Shown: positions 1-5,814 of the stretch, piece after piece
How the letters are laid out: every line of letters begins with the position of its first letter
Position numbering within the stretch: position 1 is the first letter of the stretch
Assembly (NCBI GenBank): GCA_946617545.1
Contig: CAMOKK010000090.1
Span: forward strand, 1-5,814
DNA from: an uncultured Bacteroidales bacterium
Lineage (GTDB): Bacteria > Bacteroidota > Bacteroidia > Bacteroidales > UBA932
Direction: 5' to 3'
Length of the DNA: 5,814 nt
Notes under the pieces: generated by a model
Told to the model about the DNA's origin: nothing
Databases searched by the model: none
Seen by the model: the letters and a program-made list of their open reading frames with translations, nothing else
Program-made: the position numbers and the translations under genes

Positions 1-19
1 TGTGGGCAGGCAGGAAGGT

Positions 20-2695
20 CTAATCTTTGATCAGGTGGATATCGCACTGCGGGAACGGAATGGTGATGCCATTGGCGTTCAGGGCGTCATATATCACGCC
101 CACGGCGCGGTCTACGTAGGAAATCCTTTCGGGAACCAGCACGTATTGCTTGACCAGAATGACCACGCCGCTGTCGGCCATCCTTTCCACGAACACCTGG
201 ATTCCGTACTTGGGTTCCACAATGTCCCGTCCATAGCGGTCTTTGGTCTGAAGCACCTTCATGGCTTCCGTGATGGCTTCCCGGACTTTCTCCACCTTGG
301 TGCCATAGGCCACGCTGGCCGTGAGCTTGGTGAGCTCATAGGAGTTGTTCCGGGTGAGGTTGTTGAAGTTCTTGCCAAAGAGGGAGGTATTCAGGAAGGA
401 CATCTCCGTGCCGTCAATGGTCTCGACCTGTACGCACTGGTAGTTGATGGCCACCACCCGGCCGCGTACGCCCTCGCATTCAATCCAGTCACCCACCCTC
501 AGGCGACCGCCCAGCAGCTGGATGCCGTAGATGAAGTTGTTGATGATGTCCTTGAGGGCCAGACCGATACCGGCCGACAGGCCGCCGGCAATGAGGGTGA
601 GTGAGCCCATGGGGATTTTCAAGACGGAAACCACTACCACCACATACGTCATCCACACCAGGACACTGATGATGCTGTTTCCTAAGGACAGGTTGATTTC
701 ATTGGGCCGGATGGAGGTGCGCTGGTGTTTGCGCATGAAAGAAGTATAGCGGGTAAAGCGCCAGATGGCGTGTATGGCCTGGTTGAGGTAACGCAGGACC
801 AGAAACAGGAGGATAAGGCCGAAGATGTTCTGCCACGACAGGCAAAGCGTCTCGAAGCCGTTCTTGTCATAGATCTGGACGAAAGGCTTGTAGAAGATGG
901 CGTCGAACAGGTCGTTGAAATCGAAGACGTTCAGGGATTGGCGTACGCAGATGGGCAGGGAAACCAGCAGCAGGGTGGGGAGGGCCACGTTCCTGATGAA
1001 GTCATAGAACCAGGTAGCGCCGAAGAGCAGCGACTCGCGGTCTTCGCCGCCCACATAGGTGATATGTCTGCGCAGGTTTTCTACGCGCTTGTCCAGCCAG
1101 CGCTCCTTGTATCGGCCTGCCAGGTCTTCTATGCAGAAGATGGAGAGCAGGGCTGCCAGCTGGAAATACCACCATACCAGAATGAGCAGCGCCACGAAGG
1201 TGTAGCCCAGGAAGGAGAACAGGAAGGAGACGAGATAGATGATGAGCGAAATCCAGCCCAGGGCGCTGTCCACAGGGGTGGCTTTGGCGCTTTCCCGGAT
1301 GCTGAACAGCAGTTGCCGCACCACGGCGACGGCCAGGATGGGCGGAAGCAGGAAAACCAGCAGGGAGTCCGGCGCGAAGCTGATGCGGCAGACAATGATG
1401 AACAGGCCGATGAGGATGGTGGGAATATAGAGCCGCAGGCAGTGGCGGATCTGCTCCGCTTTCACACGCAGCAGCAGGGAGCCGGAAATGGCGATAAGAA
1501 GCCACAGGAAGGTGTTGATATGCCTGGCACCCAGATCGACGAAATCATTTCCCTGCAGGCTGAAACCGAGCACCAGGAAGTAGATGATGGTTCCAAACAG
1601 CATGGAGAGCAGGAAACGCCGGTTCTTGGGAAAAAGATGGGCGATTCTTTTCCATTTGCCCAGCAGCCATATCAGGATTCTGGCCACGCCCCAGAAAAAG
1701 CCCAGGATGATGAGTTGCAGAAGGCTGAACGCCACCAGCATGAAATTGAGTTCCTTGCTTGATACGGTTTGGAAGTAGTCTTCACTTTCCTCCTCTTCTT
1801 CCCCGCTTCCCACCTCGATGGTCACGGTGACGCTTTCGTCATCGCTTGTGTCCCAGAAATTGTATTGCTTGCCCAGGTCCATCTTCACCTTGTCCCAATA
1901 AAAACCGGGGCTGGACAGGATGTCCAGGTAGGGGGTCTGGCCGTCTGCAAAGACATATTTCTCCAAGTCATCGTAACGGGACTGGGCATAGTCGTAGGCT
2001 TCCTTCATGCGCAGGAAAGCCGCCCGGTAGTGCGTGCTGTCCGCCAGCAGGGTGGCACGGTTGTCGGCATGCATTTTCAGCAGTTCCGAGGCATAGAGGA
2101 TGCAGGAATCCCGGTGAATCTCTCCCTCGCTGTCCAGAATAAACGGGGAAGCGGTGGAGTCGGTGACGGCAAGGCGAATCACCTCCTTCTCCAGGGAAGA
2201 CGCCATGTCGGAGAATTCCCGGTATAGGGAATCGTTGCGGTACAGCAGGCTGTCCGGCACTACCGAAAGCGGTTTGTCTTCCATCTGGGGCGGGAGCCGC
2301 CGGAGAGCCTCGATCAGACGGGCGTAGCGGTCCACCTCCACATCCAGTTCATGTACCTTGCGGTCGTACGGCTTGCTGTTCCTGCTGAAGTCCTTATAGG
2401 CCGACGCTACCTTGTTCAGGGCATAGGCCAGGTTGAAAGTCCTGTCCTGTTCCTGCGTATAAAGGAGGAGCGAGAGCTCGTTGGACGCGGTGAGGATATT
2501 CACCATCCGTTTGTGCTCGCGCTCGTAGTTCTTGTCAAACTGCTTCTGTTTTTCTTCCCGTTGCGAAAGGCTTTTTTTCAGTTCGGTGCGGAGGTCTTTC
2601 AAGACATGGCTGATGGGCTGCCCGTTCACCACCGAGAGGAGCGGAATGGAAAACACCAGGATAGCGAAGGCAATGGTCAGGAGTTTCTTTTTCAT
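20..2695 (-). CDS. Large MscS-family mechanosensitive ion channel with periplasmic N-terminal extension
   Basis: This 891-residue protein is an inner-membrane channel that would open under membrane tension to release solutes during hypo-osmotic shock. Residues 1-25 form a signal peptide (MKKK, then a hydrophobic run to about VNG). Residues 28-310 are a charged, helical, probably coiled-coil periplasmic region ending in an acidic stretch (about 298-306). About ten hydrophobic segments follow between 316 and 692. The MscS core starts near 695: the pore-lining helix is Gly/Ala-rich (GGLSAGIGLALKD, 704-716), followed by the beta domain (RVGDWIE, 733-739; TIDGTEMSFLNT, 759-770) and a C-terminal alpha/beta domain ending IPFPQCDIHL. 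E. coli MscS has 286 residues, so this belongs with the large MscK/YnaI-like members. The ATG start is chosen because it directly precedes the signal peptide and lies 23 nt from a good promoter. The stop is TAG. Family assignment is firm; which stimulus it answers is unknown. Confidence 0.95.
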   Translation of the reverse strand: MKKKLLTIAFAILVFSIPLLSVVNGQPISHVLKDLRTELKKSLSQREEKQKQFDKNYEREHKRMVNILTASNELSLLLYTQEQDRTFNLAYALNKVASAYKDFSRNSKPYDRKVHELDVEVDRYARLIEALRRLPPQMEDKPLSVVPDSLLYRNDSLYREFSDMASSLEKEVIRLAVTDSTASPFILDSEGEIHRDSCILYASELLKMHADNRATLLADSTHYRAAFLRMKEAYDYAQSRYDDLEKYVFADGQTPYLDILSSPGFYWDKVKMDLGKQYNFWDTSDDESVTVTIEVGSGEEEEESEDYFQTVSSKELNFMLVAFSLLQLIILGFFWGVARILIWLLGKWKRIAHLFPKNRRFLLSMLFGTIIYFLVLGFSLQGNDFVDLGARHINTFLWLLIAISGSLLLRVKAEQIRHCLRLYIPTILIGLFIIVCRISFAPDSLLVFLLPPILAVAVVRQLLFSIRESAKATPVDSALGWISLIIYLVSFLFSFLGYTFVALLILVWWYFQLAALLSIFCIEDLAGRYKERWLDKRVENLRRHITYVGGEDRESLLFGATWFYDFIRNVALPTLLLVSLPICVRQSLNVFDFNDLFDAIFYKPFVQIYDKNGFETLCLSWQNIFGLILLFLVLRYLNQAIHAIWRFTRYTSFMRKHQRTSIRPNEINLSLGNSIISVLVWMTYVVVVVSVLKIPMGSLTLIAGGLSAGIGLALKDIINNFIYGIQLLGGRLRVGDWIECEGVRGRVVAINYQCVQVETIDGTEMSFLNTSLFGKNFNNLTRNNSYELTKLTASVAYGTKVEKVREAITEAMKVLQTKDRYGRDIVEPKYGIQVFVERMADSGVVILVKQYVLVPERISYVDRAVGVIYDALNANGITIPFPQCDIHLIKD

Positions 2696-2718
2696 ACCGG
2701 GGATGGACTTTTAAATTT

Positions 2719-2751
2719 CAAAGATAATATTTTTCATGCGTTTTTCCCAAA
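2719..2751 (-). promoter_or_regulatory. Bacteroidota-type promoter for the MscS-like gene
   Basis: On the minus strand, TTTG (2751-2748) is followed after 21 nt by TATCTTTG (2726-2719). This matches the known Bacteroidota primary sigma consensus (-33 TTTG, -7 TAnnTTTG, spacing about 19-21). The -7 element ends 23 nt before the ATG at 2695, implying a short leader without a Shine-Dalgarno sequence. The element lies in a larger 51-nt block (2716-2766) that closely matches the promoter upstream of the HIT gene. Its presence implies the channel gene can be transcribed apart from the upstream operon. Confidence 0.75.
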
Positions 2752-2761
2752 TGAGCGAAGA

Positions 2762-2920
2762 TTCTTGGAGAAGCGCTCCTTCGACATGGACGGAACCTTC
2801 GTGGGAGAACTCTATCCCAGCTACTTCGAATACAACCTGCTGGAATACCGCGTGCTGGACGACTTCAAGACCATTTACGGTGAGCAGGTAAAGGTGGTAC
2901 CGTTCACCTTCGAAGATTAA
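2762..2920 (+). pseudogene. Remnant of a HAD-superfamily phosphatase gene
   Basis: The plus strand reads in frame through FDMDGTFVGELYPSYFEY, then LLEYRVLDD, and ends about 18 residues later in PFTFED and TAA (2918-2920). DMDGT is the HAD motif I, in which the first Asp is the phosphorylated nucleophile and the second the general acid/base. The GELYP-YFEY context resembles HAD phosphatases of roughly 300 residues as I remember them. Motifs II, III and IV are absent. The tail (DFKTIYG, then a short C-terminus) may be the C-terminal end of the same kind of protein, joined by an internal deletion; that part is inference from memory. The only in-frame local ATG (2786) lies inside motif I, so a proper start is missing. 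The upstream flank is the oppositely directed promoter of the channel gene. There is no frameshift or stop within the remnant, so a 44-residue functional peptide cannot be wholly excluded, but nothing supports one. Confidence 0.55.
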
Positions 2921-2929
2921 TTCTATTTA

Positions 2930-2962
2930 TCTTCCTGCCTTATTGAACCACCAGCAGGAAGA
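2930..2962 (-). terminator. Possible hairpin terminator at the end of the three-gene operon
   Basis: A perfect 9-bp inverted repeat (TCTTCCTGC at 2930-2938, GCAGGAAGA at 2954-2962) encloses a 15-nt loop. The stem straddles the TAA stop (2942-2940) of the Gate-domain gene. On the minus strand the 3' arm is followed by AT-rich sequence (TAAATAGAATTAATC) rather than a clean U-tract, so intrinsic termination is plausible but weak. Confidence 0.35.
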
Positions 2963-4094
2963 GGAAGTGGGCGATGATGCCGGCGCAGAGACCGGCGATG
3001 GCGTGGGCGCCGATGGCTTTGGAAATCATCTTCCGGTAGCCCAGGGAATCCAGCATGGCCGTGTGCGTGGAAAGGAAACCGCTCCAGCACATGCCGATGG
3101 CCGTGAAAACGGCAATGGCGTTCCCGTCCAGGATGCCCGCGGCATCAAAGGTGGGAAGAAGGCCGAGGGCCGCGCCCACCGCACCGAGGGCCGTCATGGG
3201 GAAGGCAATCAGTTCCATGTGGGTGAAGCCGAAGAGCCACTCGAACACCCAGTGTACCTTTTCGGCCAGCCACGGGAGAACGGGGACGCCCTGGCTGGAA
3301 GAGCCGTCATACACGCCGGAAGGCCCCGGGCCGAAGGTAACCATAATCACCGCGGTGGTAATGATAAGTACGCCCGGAATAATCTGGAGACCCAGGTCCA
3401 CGCCGTTTTTTCCGCCGTCCAGGACCGCGTTGAGAAAGCGCATGAAAACGCCGGGGCGGGGCTGCACGTCCCCGGACATTTCTTCGGCTTCGCTGTCGGC
3501 CTGTTCTTCCACGGCGGGGCTGTCCAGCTCCGGATATGCCTTGAGGCAGGAGCGCTGCATCAGGCGCGTGGAGATGACGGAGCCGCACACGGCACCGGCA
3601 AAGCCCAGCAGCGCGGCAGTAACCTGGCCATAGCCAATCATGGTAATGATGACCACGAAACCCATGCCGAAAGCCGTCCCGAAATTAGTCAACGAGATAA
3701 GCTGGTATTTTTTGAAGTAAGAGGCGAATTTCCGGTCTTTGGACAGGGCGATGATGGCGGGATTGTCGGAGAGGAACGTCATCACCCCGCCCAATGCGGC
3801 TACGCCCGGCAAATGGTAGAGCGGCTTCATCAGGGGCCTCAGAACCCTTTCCAGGAGGGTTACTACGCCAAACTCCGACATCAGCTTGGACAAGGCGCCG
3901 GTGAGCACCGTAATGCCCATCAGATAAAACACCGTGTTCAGGAGCAGGTCGTGCGCCGTGTTCATGAGGGTCTTGAGCATATTGGCCCCGCCCATCTTCC
4001 AGCTCAGAAGGCCGAAGACCAGAATGAGGATGCCCAGAAACACCACGGCCTCCAAAATCGGCCTCAATGGACGCTGTTTGATTTTTTCAGTCAT
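2940..4094 (-). CDS. Gate-domain (nucleoside recognition, SpmA/SpmB-like) polytopic membrane protein
   Basis: This 384-residue integral membrane protein has about nine or ten hydrophobic segments, including about 14-31, 49-68, 136-153, 157-177, 236-254, 296-313, 325-345 and 360-383. It appears to be two related halves, about 49-180 and 232-384, split by an acidic, soluble loop (about 189-210). The first half carries TFLSDNPAIIALSKDRKF (106-123) and SLTNFGTAFGMGF (134-146). These are what I recall of the family called CD0519/CD1768-type membrane proteins, related to the Gate or 'nucleoside recognition' domain and to spore maturation proteins SpmA/SpmB. The substrate of this group is not established, and the family name does not show that it moves nucleosides. 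The gene starts 24 nt after the hydrolase stop with no promoter visible in the gap, so it is probably the last gene of the operon. Its start is preceded by an A-rich leader containing AAAACATACT, also found before the HIT gene. Confidence 0.85.
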   Translation of the reverse strand: MTEKIKQRPLRPILEAVVFLGILILVFGLLSWKMGGANMLKTLMNTAHDLLLNTVFYLMGITVLTGALSKLMSEFGVVTLLERVLRPLMKPLYHLPGVAALGGVMTFLSDNPAIIALSKDRKFASYFKKYQLISLTNFGTAFGMGFVVIITMIGYGQVTAALLGFAGAVCGSVISTRLMQRSCLKAYPELDSPAVEEQADSEAEEMSGDVQPRPGVFMRFLNAVLDGGKNGVDLGLQIIPGVLIITTAVIMVTFGPGPSGVYDGSSSQGVPVLPWLAEKVHWVFEWLFGFTHMELIAFPMTALGAVGAALGLLPTFDAAGILDGNAIAVFTAIGMCWSGFLSTHTAMLDSLGYRKMISKAIGAHAIAGLCAGIIAHFLFLLVVQ

Positions 4095-4118
4095 GTAAGA
4101 GTATGTTTTCGTGTCCTA

Positions 4119-5006
4119 TTACTTAATGTATCGGCTAAAGAATTCCCAGACGATGTCGCAGGTATCCATGTCGGCCAGCGCCCAGGAGTGCTTGCCGCCC
4201 TGGACTTCATAGAGGCGCACTTGGCTCTCCGGGCCGCCTTCCCAGGCGGGTGCGCCCGTCCAGGTGTGCAGGACAACCGGATGGGACGTGTCTGTTTTCC
4301 GGGGAAGAAGCGTGGTTTGCTCCGCCGGTGGGCAGCCGTTCTCCCGTACCCAGAACTGCACGGCCTCCGGAACAGGGATATACGCGCCCCAGCCTCCTTC
4401 GTTCTCCAGGTCTCCTTCCCAGCGGGAGGTGCGGTCCATTGTGCCGTGTACTTCCATGAACGGAACCGGGCCATGGGATGCTACATGCTCGGAAATCCAC
4501 AGCATGGTGAGCCCGGCGATAGAGGCGATGGCCCGGAACGCCCCGGGATACTTCCGGCCTATCAGGTAGCACATTTCTCCGCCGTTGGACATGCCCACCA
4601 GGAAGGGATTCTCCAGGTGATAGGTTTCGCAGAGGTAGCGGGAAAGGTAGCAGACAAACTCGTCGTCGTTCTGCCGCATCCCCTTTTGCCTGGGGTAGCC
4701 CACATACCAGCCCGTCTTGCCCTGCGGCGCCTTGAGCCCCTGCGGGATGCAGAGGGCGAAGCCTTCCCTTTCCGCCACTTCCAGCATTTCGGGCCGATAG
4801 CCGTCGGCCTTTCCGCCATATCCGTGCAGCATGAGCACCAGCGGTCGTCCTTCCCGCAGACGGGAGGGCATATACAGATAATGGCTGCGGTACTGCCCTT
4901 CAAACAGCAGGCTGTCCAGTACGGCCCGGGGCGGGTTTTCCTGACAGAGCCCCGGCAGGGAAAGCACCAGGGTCAGGGCGACGATAATGAAGCGACGGGC
5001 CATCAT
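4119..5006 (-). CDS. Secreted alpha/beta-hydrolase, PHB depolymerase / feruloyl esterase-like
   Basis: This 295-residue esterase-type enzyme is predicted to be exported to the periplasm or beyond. Residues 1-22 form a signal peptide (MMARRF, a hydrophobic core, then LPGLCQ). Its cysteine is not in a good lipobox, so lipoprotein anchoring is doubtful. The LHGYGG segment (60-65) supplies the oxyanion region, GMSNG (138-142) carries the nucleophile Ser140, HGTMD (187-191) carries the likely Asp191, and GGKHSW (270-275) carries the likely His273, giving a complete Ser-Asp-His triad. The order and spacing fit the LpqC/poly(3-hydroxybutyrate) depolymerase group, whose members often act on feruloyl or acetyl esters of plant polysaccharides. 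The real substrate cannot be read here. The ATG at 5006 overlaps the HIT stop as ATGA, implying translational coupling. A second ATG follows at once (5003), so the start could be one codon later. No carbohydrate-binding module is present. Confidence 0.88.
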   Translation of the reverse strand: MMARRFIIVALTLVLSLPGLCQENPPRAVLDSLLFEGQYRSHYLYMPSRLREGRPLVLMLHGYGGKADGYRPEMLEVAEREGFALCIPQGLKAPQGKTGWYVGYPRQKGMRQNDDEFVCYLSRYLCETYHLENPFLVGMSNGGEMCYLIGRKYPGAFRAIASIAGLTMLWISEHVASHGPVPFMEVHGTMDRTSRWEGDLENEGGWGAYIPVPEAVQFWVRENGCPPAEQTTLLPRKTDTSHPVVLHTWTGAPAWEGGPESQVRLYEVQGGKHSWALADMDTCDIVWEFFSRYIK

Positions 5007-5419
5007 AATTCGGTCTTAATCTTGCCGATGATATCGGCATACTCTTCATCGGAAAGATAGGTTTTGCGCGGGTTCATTTCGAAGGTGCCGCCCCATTCCG
5101 GGCCGCCCTCATATTTGGGAACGATGTGCCAGTGGGCATGCTTCAGGGTGTCGGAATACGCCCCGAAATTGATTTTGGCAGGGTGGAAGGCCTTGTTGAT
5201 GGCAACGGCCGTACGGCGCACATCCAGCATGAACCGGATAAAGTCTTCTTCCGGGATTTCGAACTGCTGGCCCACATGGTCCTTGTAGGCCACGACGCAG
5301 CGCCCCGGATGGGTCTGTTCCTTAAAAAGATACAGTGTTGAGACCGTGAGGTCGGCAATCTTGATCATCAGCGCATCCAATGCAGCCTTGTTCTCGCAGT
5401 ATAGGCAATTCTGTGGCAT
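5003..5419 (-). CDS. HIT-family (histidine triad) nucleotide hydrolase/transferase
   Basis: This 138-residue cytoplasmic protein carries the histidine triad HAHWHIV (94-100; His94, His96, His98), in which the central His forms the nucleotidyl intermediate in known members. Other family features are N-terminal CLYC (Cys5, Cys8), the substrate-loop region HPGRCVVAYKDHV (37-49), and INFGAYSDTLKHAHWH leading into the triad. Known HIT enzymes split nucleotide conjugates such as adenosine phosphoramidates or dinucleoside polyphosphates; which of these applies here is not visible. Length is normal for a single HIT domain. It is the first gene of the operon: the -7 element of its promoter ends 19 nt before the ATG, and the leader is A-rich (GGAAACAAAAACATACTACT), as usual for Bacteroidota starts without a Shine-Dalgarno sequence. 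Its TGA stop overlaps the start of the esterase gene by 4 nt. Confidence 0.93.
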   Translation of the reverse strand: MPQNCLYCENKAALDALMIKIADLTVSTLYLFKEQTHPGRCVVAYKDHVGQQFEIPEEDFIRFMLDVRRTAVAINKAFHPAKINFGAYSDTLKHAHWHIVPKYEGGPEWGGTFEMNPRKTYLSDEEYADIIGKIKTEL

Positions 5420-5438
5420 AGTAGTATGTTTTTGTTTC

Positions 5439-5471
5439 CAAAGATAATACTATTCATGCTCATTTCCCAAG
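5439..5471 (-). promoter_or_regulatory. Bacteroidota-type promoter for the HIT-esterase-Gate operon
   Basis: On the minus strand, CTTG (5471-5468; an offset reading gives TTGG at 5470-5467) is followed after 21 nt by TATCTTTG (5446-5439), a full match to the -7 consensus TAnnTTTG. The -33 element has one mismatch to TTTG. The segment 5436-5486 aligns without gaps to the promoter block of the channel gene, including a conserved GCATGAA between the two elements and AAGAAT upstream of -33. Confidence 0.7.
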
Positions 5472-5486
5472 TGCGGGCATATTCTT

Positions 5487-5814
5487 TTATGGTCTGTCTG
5501 GATGCTGTGTTGTGTAATCTATTGTGTTCCATCATCTTCCGCAACACGCTCATTGTCCCGTAAGTGATCGACTGGATAGATTACCGCCACGCCTATTAAA
5601 TAATCAAGGAAGGAGGGAAACTAAGACACCCCAGAGACATGGAAGTCTAATTGAGGGGATAGTTCAGCCCCCTTCGTATGTCAAAACGGTGGAGAACCAA
5701 CACCCCTGTTCACACCACCGTTGGAAGTATCCTTCCAGAACGATGGTGCAAATCTAAAAGTTGACATAAGCCGCATAGACGTTCGGATTGGTTATGCGTA
5801 AAACCTTTTTCATG
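5487..5814. other. Gene-free stretch at the right edge with several inverted repeats
   Basis: No reading frame here has a recognisable motif. A 77-codon plus-strand frame (5524-5757) is rich in His, Pro, Arg and Gln and looks like chance. From 5487 to 5652 I see nothing definite. A small stem (GGGG 5655-5658 with CCCC 5669-5672, plus one A-T pair) has a 10-nt loop, and the larger hairpins at 5685-5748 follow. The very end holds a 19-codon minus-strand frame (5813-5754), which may be the start or the tail of something beyond the window. An unrecognised RNA, a dispersed repeat or a leader region are all possible. Confidence 0.4.
5685..5748 (-). other. Overlapping, mutually exclusive hairpins (candidate structured RNA or repeat)
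   Basis: Stem A pairs AACGGTGG (5685-5692) with CCACCGTT (5715-5722), with an inner GAAC/GTTC stem (5694-5697 with 5708-5711). Stem B pairs CACCACCGT (5713-5721) with ACGATGGTG (5740-5748), with an inner perfect TGGAAG/CTTCCA stem (5722-5727 with 5732-5737) and a 4-nt loop. The middle segment 5713-5722 is used by both, so they cannot form together. The single mismatch in stem B is C-A if the plus strand is transcribed but G-U on the minus strand, which slightly favours a minus-strand RNA. A lone -7-like TAGATTTG (5756-5749, minus) lies just upstream, but I see no matching -33 element. The strand and function are inference. Confidence 0.4.

Noticed and set aside
725..1762. 345-codon open frame on the plus strand inside the channel gene
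   Set aside because: It is antisense to the transmembrane region of the MscS-like gene and very rich in Gln and Glu, as expected for the complement of Leu-rich codons; no motif or promoter is seen.
2943..5060. 705-codon open frame on the plus strand
   Set aside because: It lies antisense across three well-supported genes, has no recognisable domain, and has the Gly/His/Gln/Glu-rich composition typical of a shadow frame in GC-rich coding DNA.
5368..5553. 61-codon minus-strand frame overlapping the HIT start and promoter
   Set aside because: It reads through the promoter elements and the start of the HIT gene in another frame and has no recognisable motif.
5685..5748. Ends of an insertion sequence or a CRISPR repeat
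   Set aside because: The inverted repeats are nested within 64 nt with no transposase fragment or target duplication visible, and there are no regularly spaced direct repeats.
5749..5756. Minus-strand TAGATTTG as a third promoter
   Set aside because: The -7 match is perfect, but there is no TTTG-like -33 element 19-21 nt upstream and no gene clearly served by it.
5524..5757. 77-codon plus-strand frame in the right-hand gene-free stretch
   Set aside because: No start signal or promoter on this strand, unusual His/Pro/Arg-rich composition, and it runs through the hairpins; a chance frame is more likely.
5740..5760. GGTGCAAATCT resembling part of a cobalamin riboswitch
   Set aside because: The other conserved pieces (such as the GCCACTG-type B12 box and the expected stems) are absent, so the match is likely chance.
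5761..5814. TTGACA and a terminal ATG on the plus strand as the start of a rightward gene
   Set aside because: No TATAAT-like or Bacteroidota -7 element lies at the right distance, and only the three bases of the ATG are within the window.

Overview
The window reads as chromosomal DNA from a fairly GC-rich member of the Bacteroidota, probably the Bacteroidales. Two upstream regions carry the Bacteroidota-type promoter (-33 TTTG-like, -7 TAnnTTTG). Translation starts sit behind A-rich leaders rather than Shine-Dalgarno sequences, and all four protein families are common in gut Bacteroidales. Species cannot be fixed from the sequence alone.

Layout: all four intact genes lie on the minus strand, so transcription runs right to left. 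A three-gene operon starts at a promoter at 5439-5471. Its genes are a HIT-family nucleotide hydrolase/transferase (5003-5419), a secreted alpha/beta-hydrolase of the polyhydroxybutyrate-depolymerase/feruloyl-esterase type (4119-5006, sharing ATGA with the first gene), and a polytopic membrane protein with two Gate/nucleoside-recognition halves (2940-4094, 24 nt further on). A possible terminator hairpin straddles its stop codon. The next gene (20-2695) is a large MscS-type mechanosensitive channel with its own promoter (2719-2751).

The gap between the operon and the channel gene (2696-2939) holds an apparent gene remnant on the plus strand. It encodes the DxDGT active-site segment of a HAD-superfamily phosphatase and then ends abruptly. 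The roughly 330 bases at the right edge (5487-5814) hold no gene I can support. They do contain a compact set of inverted repeats, two of which compete for the same middle segment.

The most notable observations are: (1) the two promoters are gap-free matches over about 51 nt (40 identical), far beyond the promoter consensus, which suggests shared control of the channel and the HIT operon; (2) the HAD remnant, which looks like an internally deleted gene; (3) the mutually exclusive hairpins at 5685-5748. I found no clear evidence of a new defence system, mobile element or CRISPR array. The genes are of familiar housekeeping or envelope types.
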